Assembly: GCA_020086605.1 (NCBI GenBank)
Contig: JACBWW010000084.1
Location: 1,043,235-1,107,234, forward strand
Length of the DNA stretch: 64,000 nucleotides
Direction: 5' to 3'
From: Lanius collurio
Taxonomy: Eukaryota; Chordata; Aves; Passeriformes; Laniidae
The notes beneath the pieces are model-generated. The model was not told where the DNA came from. It was given only the letters and a program-made list of their open reading frames with translations, and made no database searches. A program made the translations under genes and the position numbers. Shown here one piece after another: positions 37,501-49,450 of this stretch (position 1 is the stretch's first letter; each line of letters starts with the position of its first letter).

Positions 37501-38052
37501 AGATGCCATCTCTGAGGGTGAAGATGAGGCTGTCACACAGTCTGTGGTTTAAAGAGCCACCTGACAACATCTCCCAACTTCTGCTGATGCCACTCCATGT
37601 GCAGGGAGCTCTCCCTGTGCAGAAGAGCAACAGTGAAAGGAAAGAATCAATCTCTGGCCTTCAGACCTCATCAGTGCCCAGATCTATGAATGCCCCAAAT
37701 TGCCTCTGCCACTGCCCGTGGGTGTGTTCATGGTGTGCCATCCACACCTCTGCCCTGTAAGGAGTGTGGGCAAATGCTGGAAAAGACCAGGAAGTCCCTC
37801 AGAGTGTGGTGGATACAGAAGGCAGTGATTCTCTCTGCACTGCAGGATCTGGGAAGCATTCTGAAGGGCTCAGGCTGTCACTGAGGCTCCTCCCCACAGG
37901 AGCTGAGAAGCCAGGGCAGCTGGGAAGGTGTCTCCTTCCAGCACACAGCTCCTCAGCAGTGTGCACTGGCAGCCCAGAAACTCATCCGTGTCCTGGGCCC
38001 ATCCCCCAGCTTGGGCTGCAGGGAGGGAGGGGATTCTCCCATCTCCTCTGCT

Positions 38053-38584
38053 CTTGTGACGCCCCACCTGGAATACTCTGCACGGTTCTGGTGCTCCAAA
38101 CATAAGGAGGACAGGGAACTGCTGGAGCAAGTCCAGAGGAAGCCACCAAGCTGGTGAGAGGGCTGGAGCACCTCCCCAGTGGAGGCAGGCTGGGAAAGCT
38201 GGGAAGGTTCATCCTGGAGAAGGCTGTGTGGAGACCTCAGAGCCCCTTCCAGGATCTGAAGGGGCTACAGGGAAGATAGAGAGGGACTCTTCATCAGGAA
38301 CTGGAGTGCCAGGACAAGGGGAATGGCTTCCCATCGCCAGAGGGCAGGGTTAAATGGGATACTGGGGAGAAATTCCTCCCTGGGAGGGTGGGGAGGCCCT
38401 GGCACAGGGTGCCCACAGAAGCTGTGGCTGCCTCATCCCTGAAAGTGTCCAAGGCCAGGAACACCCTGGGCTAGGGGAAGGGGTCCCTGCCTGTGGAAGG
38501 TGTCCCAGCCCATGGAAGGGGGTGGAATGAGATGGGTCCCTTCCAACCCAAACCCTTCTGCAATCCTATGATCCTGTGATTCTG
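38053..38584 (+). mobile_element. CR1 LINE 3' region in intron 2
   Basis: Plus-orientation CR1 of about 530 bp: CACCTGGAATACTCTGCACG, AAGTCCAGAGGAAGCCACC, GTTCATCCTGGAGAAGGCTG, AAATTCCTCCCTGGGAGGG and the 3' end ATCCTATGATCCTGTGATTC. It includes part of the region coding for the reverse transcriptase C-terminus, now broken. Confidence 0.92.
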
Positions 38585-38786
38585 ATTCCAGCCATCCCAT
38601 CAGGCCCTGGCAGTCCCCTGTGGCTTTAGGATGCAGGAAGATGCTCAGGTGCAGCCAGGCCACCTGACATCCTGAATTTTAGCCTGAACTTCTTCTCCCC
38701 ACTGTGCAATGTCTGTGTGAGGCCAGGATCTGGGAGCTGTTCATTCACAGCCAGACAGGGAAGGCAGGGAGGGAGGAAAGGCACTA

Positions 38787-38854
38787 GAGATGGGCACTGG
38801 TGGCACTGGTGCTTCTGTCAGAGATGAGCACTGGTGGCACTGGTGCTGCTGTCA
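38787..38854. repeat. Two-copy 34-bp tandem repeat
   Basis: Units 38787-38820 and 38821-38854 differ at only two positions and share GCACTGGTGGCACTGGTGCT. Each unit has its own internal CACTGGTGG duplication. Confidence 0.9.
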
Positions 38855-40177
38855 GGCCCAGGGAGGAAGTGTCTCCCTCCCTGGCAGCACAGATCTGCCT
38901 TTAAATTAATGAGCATTTGTGGATCTCCAGTTCTCAGCCTGCAATATGTTCTAGGAACAACAAGAGGAATATCCAACACACAAGACAGGTAAATAGACAC
39001 CTTTAACCTCTTATTTCAGATGGAATAAAACTGGTTCTAGAGAGGAAGTCAAAATGGCATTTTCCCAGCCATCAGCCATGAGTCCTTTTCTGTTTTTCTC
39101 TTGGCAGGAAAAGTCTCTGTCCTGCCCCTACTTTCCAGAGAAACAGAAGCACGGAGCAAGGTGCACCAGCCCAGGAATGGCACCTGGATCCAGCTCTGCC
39201 TTCCCACGTCAGAGCCCTCCCAGAGAACTGGGTGGTTCTGATTCTGCATCTGAGGACGCCATCAGTTCATTACCTGCCTGGATTTTTTTCCCTTGCAATT
39301 TGTTTGTTTCTAGAGCAGCAGACAGAGAAGTGAGGGCTCCGTATAAACACGTCAGGAGCAGGTTTCTCCCAGGCTGGAGGGCAAAGCACAGGAGATGCAA
39401 CCTGAGTAGGTCCCACCCTGAGTGCTGGGTGGGGAGATCACCTCAAGCTCCTTGCGAAACCCTCCGACTGCTGCTCCCTCCATGGCAGGGAGAAAAATTG
39501 CAAAACCAGCAAATACATTGTTTATCTATTTCTGAAATGCTCCTTCCCACCTCTCCCAGGAGCTGCCTTTCCCTATGATTTTTCATTTGTTTGTTTTGTT
39601 TTTTTTTCATTCTGCTGAGATTTAGGTCCTGCTGGTTCCCTTTGTTCTGGCCAAGGAAGGCAATGTCCAGTTTGCTGTTCCAAAGCCTAAAGCCTTGTGC
39701 AAACCTCCCAGGGACACCAGGCTCTGACCAAGCAATCATGTGCAGTGACTCTAAACCTTTGTTTTCTTTGGCAAGATTACCCAAACCACTCTCTTTTGGG
39801 GTTCTTTTAAGCTGGGATGGGTCATCACAACAAATGACAAATTTCAACCTGAAATCCTTTTGGAACAAAGCTCCCATTGACAATGAGAGGTTTTGTCCAA
39901 AGAGGCAAAGGCAGGCAGGGACAGCAGCGATCACCTCTTGTTCAGGTAACGCTCCTGGGAGACAAAGCTCTGACACTCCTTCCCACAGAGGACTTTTGGT
40001 TAAAAATGTTCCGACAGTCTCTGGTGCAGAGGGATCACCGGTGTGTGTTTCTCATTAGTGCCATAGCAGATGTAATTACTGCACATAACTGCTTCAATCC
40101 AGCACCACCAGCCCAGCCAAATATTCCTTGGTCTGGGAGCAGAGCTGCTCCCAGGGGCATTGTTAAAGTAACACCTG

Positions 40178-40188
40178 CCCCCCCCCCC
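40178..40188. repeat. Poly(C) run of 11
   Basis: Eleven C on the plus strand immediately before the 5' edge of the CR1 at 40195. Confidence 0.85.
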
Positions 40189-40194
40189 AAAAGA

Positions 40195-40630
40195 GAGACA
40201 TTGAGGGGTTGGAGCATGTCCAGGGCAGGGAACGGAGCTGGGAAGGGGCTGGAGCACGAGGAGTGGCTGAGGGAGCTGGAAAGGGGCTCAGCTTGGAGAA
40301 AAGGAGGCTCAGGGGGGACCTTGTGGCTCTGCACAACTCCCTGACAGGAGGGGGCTCAGGGGGGTCGGGCTCTGCTCCCAGGGAACAGGGACAGGAGAGG
40401 GAACGGCCTCAGGCTGGGCCAGGGGAGGGTCAGGTTGGACATCAGGAGGAATTTCTCCATGGACAAGGCTGTTAAACATTGGAATGGTCTGCCCAGGGCA
40501 GTGGTGGAGTCACTGTCCCTGGAGGTGTGCCAGAAATGACTGGACCTGGCACTTGGTAGTGATGGGTCAAAGGTTGGACCCGATGATCTCAGAGGCCTTT
40601 TCCAACCTCAACGATCTTGTGATTCTGTGA
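40195..40630 (+). mobile_element. CR1 LINE 3' region in intron 2
   Basis: Plus-orientation CR1: GGGTTGGAGCATGTCCAGGG, GAAAAGGAGGCTCAGGGGGG, CCTGACAGGAGGGGGC, GTCAGGTTGGACATCAGG, GGTGGAGTCACTGTCCC and the 3' end CGATCTTGTGATTCTGTG. It is 5'-truncated and has no open frame for a working transposition protein. Confidence 0.94.
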
Positions 40631-41710
40631 AAGCCCCAGCTCAGCTCTGTGGGGATGAGGATCTGCTGGAGACAGGACCCATCTGGGATTCCCTCCCCAG
40701 CACATCCAGGGTTTGTTTGCCCTTGCTGGGGGCAGGGCTGGGGGGACACGCTGTGGGCACACCCACGTCATGTGGGGGATTTCCTTCTTGTGGAAGCAGC
40801 AGCATGGAGAGCCAGGTGGGTTCTGCACCTTGTCCTGGTCCTGCCTTATCTTGGTCATGCTGTGGGACCTGGGAATGCCCCGACAGGCAGTGATGGACCT
40901 GCCAACCCAGCAGACCCGGGCAAGAGCAGGGTGGGAATTGAACCTCAGAGGTCTTTGCTGGTGGCACCCCACATGCTGCCCTCTGTGTGTTTGGGATTTG
41001 GTTGTGCCTCTCCAAAGCTGTGCCCACAGCTGGGGTGAGCACCACAGTCCCTGCAACCCATGGACCACCCAGCTGTGGCTGTGGCTTTGCAACACTGCTG
41101 GAGAGATCCTGTTTTGGGGATGGAAATGAGCTGTCAGAGACAAGGGTGCAGCTCATGCTGAGGTTTCTGCCATGACTGCACTGCTCTAGGTGCCCAGTTC
41201 AGCTTCCTTAACCCTCCCCCAGGTTTGTCTGTGTAAACTGTGGTCACCACTGACCCTCCTGTGGGACCTGAGGTGTTGCTCACACCAGGACACAGTTCCT
41301 GAGGCTGGAGGGCTTTGGGAACTGCTGGCCACTCACAGCTCACAGTGGTAGCTCCTGGGTTAAGGTATCACCCTGGCACAGAGGGGTTTGCAGTCACAGC
41401 TCCTCCTGTTACTGCATCCCAGTGTGGTATCTGAGCAAAGGAATTCCTGAAGGCTGAACATCCTGGAGGGCTGAGCCAGCCCGTGACACACAAGCCAAGG
41501 AAATGCTGCAGCCAAGAGCAAACCCACTGTCCTCCAAGTGCCTCCAAGTTCCTGGAGCGGCCCCGCTGGCTCAGTGTTCCTTGCACTGGCAGAGAGAAGG
41601 TGCTCACTGGGGACAGTGAGGGTGCAAACGAGGCACCCCACAAGGGGAATTAATAGAAAATAATCTGTAGTAATGGGTGAATCAAAGGGTTTAAGCCAAA
41701 GTGTTAGAAA

Positions 41711-41905
41711 CAAAGAATCATGGAATCATTAAATTATAAAAGCCCTCTAAGATCAAAGAGTCCAACCATTAACCCAACACTGCCACATTCCCCCTAAACC
41801 ATATCCTCAACAGTCACATCCACAAGTTTTTGAACACTTGCAGGCATGGGGACTCCACCACTGCCCTGGGCAGCCTGTTCCAAACTGACTGATCCAGAAA
41901 GAGCT
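41711..41905 (-). mobile_element. CR1 LINE 3'-end fragment in intron 2
   Basis: AATCATGGAATCATTAAATT, AAGCCCTCTAAGATC, AGAGTCCAACCATTAACCC and GGCATGGGGACTCCACCACT, a minus-orientation CR1 3' end. Confidence 0.88.
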
Positions 41906-43663
41906 CTTCCTTCAGATCTATCATTTCTCTTGCTCTAATATTTGAACATCAGTTTCACAAAGTTGGGAAGAAAGCACAGAAGTGAGAAGTTTGAAATTTC
42001 CAGGAAGACATAAAACAAGACCAAAGGAGGAAGTCAGGGACAGCAGCTTTTGAGAGCTGTGGTTGGGACAGGACACCTTTAGTGTCACCATCGAGGCAGT
42101 GCCTTACACTGGGGCACTTCAAGAGCAGTGTCTCAGGTGCAGGTGCTGTGGAGCAACACCCTGGACATGGATTCCCTGCTGCACCTATCTAACTCCAGGG
42201 GGACTGGGAGTCAGTCACGCCCCTCAATGTTACACTGGGTCACTTCCCTGAAGTAGCTGAGTTTGCCCGTGCACTTCAAAGGCCTTTGGCACTTTCCAGA
42301 CACATTCACAGCACGAGCTCCAGCTGGAAATTAGTTCAGCAACTTTGCCTTCAAAAACAGATTTGCTTTATCTTTGGTTTCTTGTCTTACACCCCAGGAA
42401 GTACAAACAGGAAACATTTTTTAGGAAGCCTGGAATCTGCACAGACTTCAAACAGGTCTGTAGACAAAAGCTGAAGTTATCCCAAGCTGGAGGCTGGTGG
42501 ATGTGTGGAACCTCTAACACTGTCTGGAAGAGGCAGAACAGAGGAGGCTGCTCAGTGTGGTTGGGGAGTCTGCTGTCTGTTGAGCTTGTTAAGCACATTT
42601 AGGCTTGAGGTTACGTGTTCCAAGGTGCCAGTGGCACCTGGGCCTGCTTGCCCCTGAGAGCAGTCATCTCCCTGTGCACTCAGCTCCCTGCTCCATCCAG
42701 CTCCAGTGGCAGGAGATAGGGATCCAGGGGGGCTGATTCATCCTGACCTGACAGATGTCCCAGATAGAGGAGATGAATCACCTCCCCTACCTCTGTCTTT
42801 GTTGGCCAGGGGAGGAGCCAACAACTCGTCAGGACTAAATGGCTGATTCTCAGATAGACTCAGTTAGGTAAGATAAATTTTATTGTGAATCCTTCAGACG
42901 TCTCCGTCCTTTTTGCTAAAGTAACCCATGATCCTGAAGACCTTTACCAAAAGTATTTAGAATTAAAGGCTTGCGTGACACTTAAATTTGGAGGAAGACC
43001 CTTCCTCCTCAGTAAGTGCAGAGGAGTCTCTCAGAGAACAGACAGAGATGCCTAAATGCCCACTGAGATGGAAGGGACTGAACTGTTGTGTCCACAGGAT
43101 TTGGTGTCTAATGGAGGTCCTGACCTTCATCACCTTCATCACCACCTTCCAGCTGCTCCCCAGAACACTGACACAGCTGACTGGAACCCCCAGCAGCCAG
43201 TGGCATTCCCACCTACCCAGCATCTGTCCAGCTGCCACAATGATTGGGAACAAGATCAGGAATTAACAAGAGGAAGCAATAATTCTCACAGCAGCAACAG
43301 GAGCTGCAGTAGCACCTCGCCAGTAGGAGCAGAGCTGGGCCTTGGCTTCCTCCCTCTTTAACAAAAAAAGCCATCTACAAACCCTTGGAATGGCTGAAAC
43401 AGAGCAATTTTGCTTGGAAAAAGCACAACAAACTCCATTCAGGAGTCACAACAGGCAAACAACAATATATCTTCAAAACAAAACATCCCAATCATTTGAC
43501 TTGTGCAGCTCAGATGCTCTACCTTGGGAGCTGCCTCAGTTGCACTTTTCTGGTGGCCACGAAAACCCTGCCTGGTTACCATGGCTGGATGCTCTGCAGG
43601 GCTCCACCACTGTCTTAGGGACAAAGACAGGACACCTGGATGGATGGACCTGTGCTCTGACCT

Positions 43664-43864
43664 GTCACAGAATCTCAGAATGGTTTGGGTTGTGAGGGAC
43701 TTTAAAGCTCACCCAGTCCCACCCCTGCCATGGCCAGGGATGCCTTCCACTGTCCCAGGGTGCTCCATGCCCTGTCCAACCCAGCCTTGGACACTGCCAG
43801 GCATGGGGCAGCCACAGCTTCTCTGGGCTCCCTGTGCCAGGGCCTGCCCACCCTCCCAGGGAAG
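43664..43864 (-). mobile_element. CR1 LINE, left part (interrupted by the LTR at 43865)
   Basis: Minus-orientation CR1 3' end: TCACAGAATCTCAGAATGG, GGTTGTGAGGGACTTTAAAG and CCATGGCCAGGGATGCC, running to CCCACCCTCCCAGGGAAG, where the consensus abruptly stops. The consensus resumes at 44227. Confidence 0.92.
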
Positions 43865-44226
43865 TGTCGCTGTAAGCTCAGACAGCGGCCAAAAGAGACG
43901 GCAGACTCAGGTCAGGGAGGAACGGCTGAAGCAAAGCTTTGATGAAAAGGCACCCTTTTATGACATGGTTCACTGGAGAAAATTTATGATTGGCCTGTTG
44001 ACCCACAACCTCTCAAAGGTGATAGGTGGAACAGTAAGACACCCATATCCAAAACATGTCTTAGTGTTCCCAAAACAACACAGTGAAAAACAACCGGTGC
44101 AAGGACAGAAAAGTAGTTTATATCACATATTATCTGCTTTCCTTAGGCTGCATGTGAATGAAGAGTTTCCCACATTCTTGTGAGAGAAAACTGAAGAATT
44201 TCTCTGCCTTAGCCTTTTAGCAGCCA
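43865..44226 (-). mobile_element. Probable solo LTR of an endogenous retrovirus, inserted in a CR1
   Basis: About 362 bp of non-CR1 sequence splits a CR1. The insert starts TGTCGCTGTAAGC and ends in AGCAGCCA on the plus strand, fitting the TG...CA termini of an LTR. Read on the minus strand it has a CCAAT-type element (GGCCAATCATAAATT) and a TATA-like CATAAAAGG about 40 nt later, the order expected of U3. No internal gag, pol or env sequence adjoins it, so only a solo LTR is left. An exact target-site duplication could not be defined, and the family is not identified. Confidence 0.65.
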
Positions 44227-44490
44227 CGGGGGAGAATTTCTTCCATCCCTCACAGGGAAGAATATCCCATCTAACCCTGCCCTCTGGCAGTGGGAATGGC
44301 TTCCCCCTTCTCCTGTCACTCTATCCCTTGAAAATAATCTCTTCATCTTTCCTGTAGCTCACTCAAGGCCACAGTATAGTCACCCCAAAGCCTCTCTTCT
44401 CCAGGCTGAACAATCCCAACTCTCACAGTCTTTCCTCAGAGCAGAACTCTCCATCCCCCTGATCAATTTGGTGCCTCCTCTGGACTCGCT
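44227..44490 (-). mobile_element. CR1 LINE, right part (continuation after the LTR)
   Basis: The sequence resumes CR1 consensus with GAGAATTTCTTCC, AATATCCCATCTAACCCTGC, CTCTGGCAGTGGGAATGGC and further CR1 body (CTCTTCTCCAGGCTGAACAA) to about 44490. Together with 43664-43864 it is one minus-orientation CR1 of about 465 bp. Confidence 0.88.
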
Positions 44491-45680
44491 TTTCCCTTCT
44501 GGTGACAGAAGCCCCCCTGGCTGGGGTTTAACCAGCACAGCAAAGGACACTGAAATGGGCCAACAGACAGGCTGGAAATAAACATCTCAAAGACACTCCA
44601 GTGCTCCCAGTTTTCCTACTGAACACCCAGTGATGCAAACCCAGCAAGTGACACCACTGCCTTGAAGCCACCATACTACAACAAGGACATTAGGAAAGAC
44701 ACAGATAAATCCTTCTGAAGCTGAGGAATGCTGGTGCTCTGAACAGGCAGAGGATCTGGCAACCACCAGGAAAAGCTGCAGCCCTGTCTGTGTCCTTGGA
44801 GTCACCAAAAGCTTTCCTGGTTCAAGCCTTTGATGGCTGACATGGAGCTGCTTTGCAGTCCCAGAGTTGTTGAAAGGAGCCCTTTGCTTTTCTCATATTC
44901 AAATCCCAGATCTGTGAATTGCTCCTTTCTACTTTAGAGCTGATGAAAAGCAGGGAAGAGCAGATCACAGGTCTGAAGTGGAGGGGCAACTTAAGCACAA
45001 GTTGTCCCAGTGGACTGTGGAGTGGTTTGGAGTGATTCCCTGTGTTCCAGGGGTCTGTCACCAAGGACCAGGAGCTCTGTGGGATGTCCAGACTCATACT
45101 GCACAAAGACAGATACCATCTCACATGTGCTTTTTCTGGAAATGTGCAATAATTTTTCTGGAAATCACTGTGGAAGAACTGGACCCACTTTTTTGTGAGC
45201 CTGGAGAATATCTGGGAAGGGTCTGCAGTGGCACTGAGGTTGGGAACAGCAGCACAGTTCTGCTGCAAATCCCCTGATTCACATTCCCCAGTCACATTTG
45301 TGGCATTTCCAGCCATGTTTTGGTGCAAAGGAACAAAGATGGGAACTCCTCCAGGTGAGCACTGGAAGTGCTCCAGGCTTGAACTGAGCTGTGATAGTCT
45401 GAATCCAACCCTGACCCTTCAGGCAGCTTCCAAACTCTTGTGCCATTGGATATCAACCCACAAATCCAAACTAAACCTTGTCCACTAAAAAAACCCCACA
45501 TGAAACAGCTGTGGAGCCCTTGATCCTCCTCCACTGCACTGAATCCCTTGCTAAGAGAGCCAAGATCCCTCTCAGGCGAGTTTCTGAAGCACTGTGACCT
45601 CCCTGTGTGACTGTGAGAGGTTCTTCCTGTCCAGGTCACCTCAGACCATGCCATAATTCCCAGATAAAGGAGTGTCTTAC

Positions 45681-45781
45681 CGGGTACCCCCAGTTGCTGT
45701 TCCCTGTCTGGGTTTTGGTGTAGTAGCTGCCCCGAGATGTCCCGTAGCCATAACCATCGGCTAAGCCATCATACATGGAAC
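45681..45781 (-). CDS. PKP1: PKP1 coding exon 2 (residues 68-101)
   Basis: This short exon follows a 7.7 kb intron and encodes a glycine/tyrosine-rich piece of the head. The acceptor is TTTGCAG; the first two bases complete Gly68, then the frame reads SMYDGLADGYGYGTSRGS and ends GNSNWGYP. Mammalian PKP1 has SMYDGLADNYNYGT and WGYP at the same place. The donor is CCG followed by GTAAGA, so the exon ends in phase 0. The 101-nt length (2 + 33 codons) fits both neighbours exactly. A three-copy 16-bp tandem repeat sits 30-77 nt upstream of the acceptor. Confidence 0.95.
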
Positions 45782-45810
45782 CTGCAAATGGAAAAGGCAT
45801 GGTCAGCACG

Positions 45811-45858
45811 AGAAAGCATTCCCAGAAGAAGGCATTCCCAGGAGAAGGCATTCCCAGC
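45811..45858. repeat. Three-copy 16-bp tandem repeat next to the exon 2 acceptor
   Basis: Units AGAAAGCATTCCCAGA, AGAAGGCATTCCCAGG and AGAAGGCATTCCCAGC lie in exact tandem, 30-77 nt upstream of the PKP1 exon 2 acceptor in transcript sense. On the transcribed strand each unit supplies a pyrimidine-rich TGCCTTCT. Confidence 0.95.
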
Positions 45859-46112
45859 AGGCCCCTTTCAGAGCACAGAGCTTTTTTTTTAACAGCAAGT
45901 TCAGTTATGGAAAAGTGACAGTTATAAATCTCAACAGGAATATGAGGAACACAGGCAGAAGGGGAGCCCTTGTTACTGCTGGGAACTCCAGCCCTCAGAC
46001 CACAGAGCCCCCAAACCACCCTAAGGTTTGCAGCACAAAAGACCAAGTGCCATAAAACCCAATGTAGAGCAGCAGAAAGGGTCAGAGATGGGGCCAGCAT
46101 CTGAGGTCATGG

Positions 46113-46562
46113 AATCACAGAATCCCAGCAGGGTTTGGGTTGGAATGGACGTTAAAGCTCATCCAGAGCCATCCCTGCCATGGGACAGGGCAGGGACAGC
46201 TTCCACTGTCCCAGGGTGCTCCAAGCCCTGTCCAGCCTGGCCTTGAACACTTCCAGGCATGGGGCAGCCACAGCTGCTCTGGGCACCCTGTGCCAGGGCC
46301 TGCCCACCCTCACAGGGAACAATTCCATCCCAATATCCCATCCAGCCCTGCCCTCTGGCAGTGGGAAGCCATTCCCCTTGTCCTGTCCCGTCAGGCCCTG
46401 GTAAATAATCTCTCTCCATGTTTCCTGTCAGTTCCTTCAGGTACTGGAAGGCCACAGTTAGGTCACCCTGAGCTTCTCTTCTCTGAGCTGAACAATCCCA
46501 GTTCTCTCAGCCTTTCCTCACAGGTGAAGGGTTCCTTTCCTCGGATCAACTTGGTGACCTCC
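46113..46562 (-). mobile_element. CR1 LINE 3' region in intron 1
   Basis: A 450-bp minus-orientation CR1: GGAATCACAGAATCCCAGCA, GGTTTGGGTTGGAATGGACG, CCAGCCTGGCCTTGAACACT, CAATATCCCATCCAGCCC and CCTTTCCTCACAGGTGAAGG. The copy is of the same general type as the one split by the LTR in intron 2. Confidence 0.94.
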
Positions 46563-49039
46563 CAGCTGTTGTGTAGAGGAACCTGAGGATATTTTGTGCT
46601 ACATGTCCCAGAATGCCTGGCCATGGAAGACTTGCAGTAAATAGAATCTCCCTCTCTGAAGGCAGAACCCACCCCAACCCTTTCAAAGTCCCCTCCATGA
46701 CTGAATCCCACCAATCCCATTAGAACGAGCAGCCCAAACAAGGCTTGCTAAAATCAATCAATAGTCACTAACAAACACCATGGATAAAGGATGATCCAGT
46801 CTATTTAACACCTGGGGATCTAAACCACTTAAACTCTACAAAATCTCATTGCACTCTTTGAATTCCAGTCATGTCTCTAAAAGATCACTTTGTGTGTCTA
46901 TACTTTCTTTTCCCGAAAATGTATAGATCTCCCTCATTATTTTGGGGATGCTGGAGGAGTAAGTGAGACTGGGTCTCAAATATATTCTTGAAAGATGCAA
47001 ATATCTTGGATCAGGAGGAACCCATCAGCCATTTTTCCTATTTCTCAGTTCTTTAGCCAGAGTTTGGATTTACCTAGCCCTCCCAAGAGCTCTCCCCACT
47101 GTCTCTGGCACTGCAACATTTGGATCCCTCCTAGAAGTATTTTACTCAATGCCACGTTCATCACTACAAGACAAATGAAGTGAATCATTCTCTTTCCACA
47201 GTGGAATTCCCTTAACCCCATTTGGATGGTCCAAAGGAGCTGAGGGTGATTTCAGTTTCATTTTCAGAAGTGCTCAATAATTGTGGGATCCCAGGTCCCG
47301 TTATGAGGAAGTGCAAACCCTACACCCCAATTAACTTCCAGGGGAAGCTCTGAATGTCTAACAAAGCACAAAATCAGGACTTACCTGTCCTAACTTATGC
47401 ACCTAAACTGGTGGGTAATGTCAGAAATATCCTAATCTCTGTGATTGTTTGATAAGACTCATCTCTGAGATAAACTGGATAAGCTCGACCACAAAGGCCC
47501 TGGAGCCACTCAGGTCTCCTCCAGCCACTGATCCTTGGAATAAACCTAATTTATTGCCCTGCCTGAGGCACCCAGAACCTGTTATGGTGATTTGGTTTGT
47601 GGCTAAAAATTCTTGCATTTTCTCAGGAAGATGATTCCCGTGGACGTGGTGTAAATAATGAGATCTGCTTTCTGCTGTCAGCGGGACAGGAGCGGGACTG
47701 CACCTGGAGAACATCTCTGGATGGAGAACAGGCAGCAGCCAGGTCGGCTCCCAGCCCTGCACCTGTGCAGGAAACCACAGGAGCTCCTTTTCCATAGTCT
47801 GGAGACTCGGGGGGCACTTACTCTGCAACCAGATCCCCCCAGCCCCGAGTGCCTCATGCACGTGAAGTTGCACAGAACTTGCTGATAAGGCAAGGAAGTG
47901 GCCATGGAAATGCAACAGGAGATTGAGCTGTGTCCTTCACCTCGTGCTCCCTCTCCACCCTGGCACCTCCCTTCAGCTCCACATCAGTGCTGGGCCTCAG
48001 CAGCAGCAGGGCAGTGCTGGCAGTGACGACTTTGGGCCAGGTGATTCCCCAGGACACAGAGTTATCTGATAACCATACATCTGAGCACGAAAGTAAAGCC
48101 ATTCCATGATCATTTCCTGGGAATTCCTTCTTTGAATCAGCCTCCTGTTCTCTCTAAACATCCTGTAACTGCAGGTGGGAGCACCTGGAGCATTTTCCTG
48201 AGTGAGCAGCTGTAAAAAAGGGTTCTGTGACTCACTCACAGGTCCCTCTGACCAGTCCTGCCCAGAGACCACACTCTTCCTTTCAGGATCTGCTCCTGCC
48301 ATGCACTCCACACTTTGGGGTTAGAGCAAAGAGACACCCAAAATATGCCAGTTTAGGCACATCTGTAACTTTCTTTGATAAATTCACCACTAAGTGGCCA
48401 AATTCAGGGGATTAGGCAGTTGGTTCAAGTTTACATTCTCCAGCTGTGGAAGGCTGCCTTCACCTCCCAGAACTTGTACATAAAAGCTTATAAACACATA
48501 ATTACACAGAACCTCAAATGTTCAAGGCATTTTGAAGTCACCCTGCTGGTTGGAGAAGATGCTTCTCCTGCCACCACACAACTGGGATTTATTGCTTGGA
48601 GAGCTCAGTCTTGAGGCCAGGAAGAATTTGGGGACTTTCTGGTGGAGGTGGCTGAAGAAAACCTGATCTTTGTTTGTGCAGGTTTGGACACTTCTCTGCC
48701 TGGTTCATCTTGACATCTCATCTTGGAGCTCTATCCCCAGCCCTCAGGGACAGGAAGGAGATCCTTCTTTTCAAACACCTCAAGAGTAAAGACCACACAA
48801 CCTGGTCACAGGTCCTTGGAATTTGGAATAAACCCAGAAAATCTCAAAAACCCATTTGGGCCAGGGTGGAAATGCTCTTAGTGGGAGATGCCCCCCTCAT
48901 GCTTTTCTCTGGCTATGTCCCCATGTCTTTGTCCCAGCTGCTGTCTCCCAAGCAGCTGTTTAGGTCCCTGAAGGGCCCCCGTGCACTTGGGCAAACACAG
49001 AGCCAATTCAAAGCACTGCACTCAGAGCAGATAACACAG

Positions 49040-49450
49040 AACCATGGAAGAAAAAGCCCTCTAAGATCAGAGTCCAACCATTCCCCTGCTGTGTTCACCT
49101 CTAACCCATGCCTGTGGTGCCACATCCACACATCTTTTGAACACTCCCAGGGACGGTGACTCCACCACTGCCCTGGGCAGCTGTGCCAGGGCCTGATGAC
49201 CCTTTTCATGAAGAAATTTTTCTGCATATCCAACATGAACCTCCCCTGCAACAACATGAAGCTGTTTCCTCTCCTCCTGTCCCTGTCCCCTGGGAGTAGA
49301 GCCCACCACCCCCCCAGCTGACCCCTCCTGTCAGGGAGCTGTGCAGAGCCACAAGGTCCCCCCTGAGCCTCCTTTTCTCCAGGCTGAGCCTCTCAAGATC
49401 CCTCAGCCTTTCCTCATGACAGAGGACCTTCAACAGCTGGGATAGAGCTG
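49040..49450 (-). mobile_element. CR1 LINE 3' region in intron 1
   Basis: Minus-orientation CR1: AGCCCTCTAAGATCAGAGTC, GACGGTGACTCCACCACTGC, TCCTGTCAGGGAGCTGTGCA, CCTTTTCTCCAGGCTGAGCC and TCCCTCAGCCTTTCCTCATG. It resembles the plus-orientation copy at 40195 read backwards. Confidence 0.93.

Larger units (their letters stand above)
34551..45680 (-). other. PKP1: PKP1 intron 2
   Basis: The largest intron (11.1 kb), donor GTAAGA, acceptor TTTGCAG. It carries most of the retroelements in the gene: CR1 copies at 38053-38584, 40195-40630, 41711-41905 and 43664-44490, the last split by a probable solo LTR. A two-copy 34-bp repeat lies at 38787-38854. Confidence 0.9.

Noticed and set aside
43503..44183. 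226-codon plus-strand open frame
   Set aside because: It crosses from CR1 into the LTR-like insert, so it is a chance frame over two unrelated mobile elements.
46140..46586. 148-codon plus-strand frame, and similar frames at 57527-57961 and 16278-16496
   Set aside because: These are antisense readings of CR1 3' ends; the shared peptide pattern ([21 protein letters not shown]) reflects the repeat, not a gene family.
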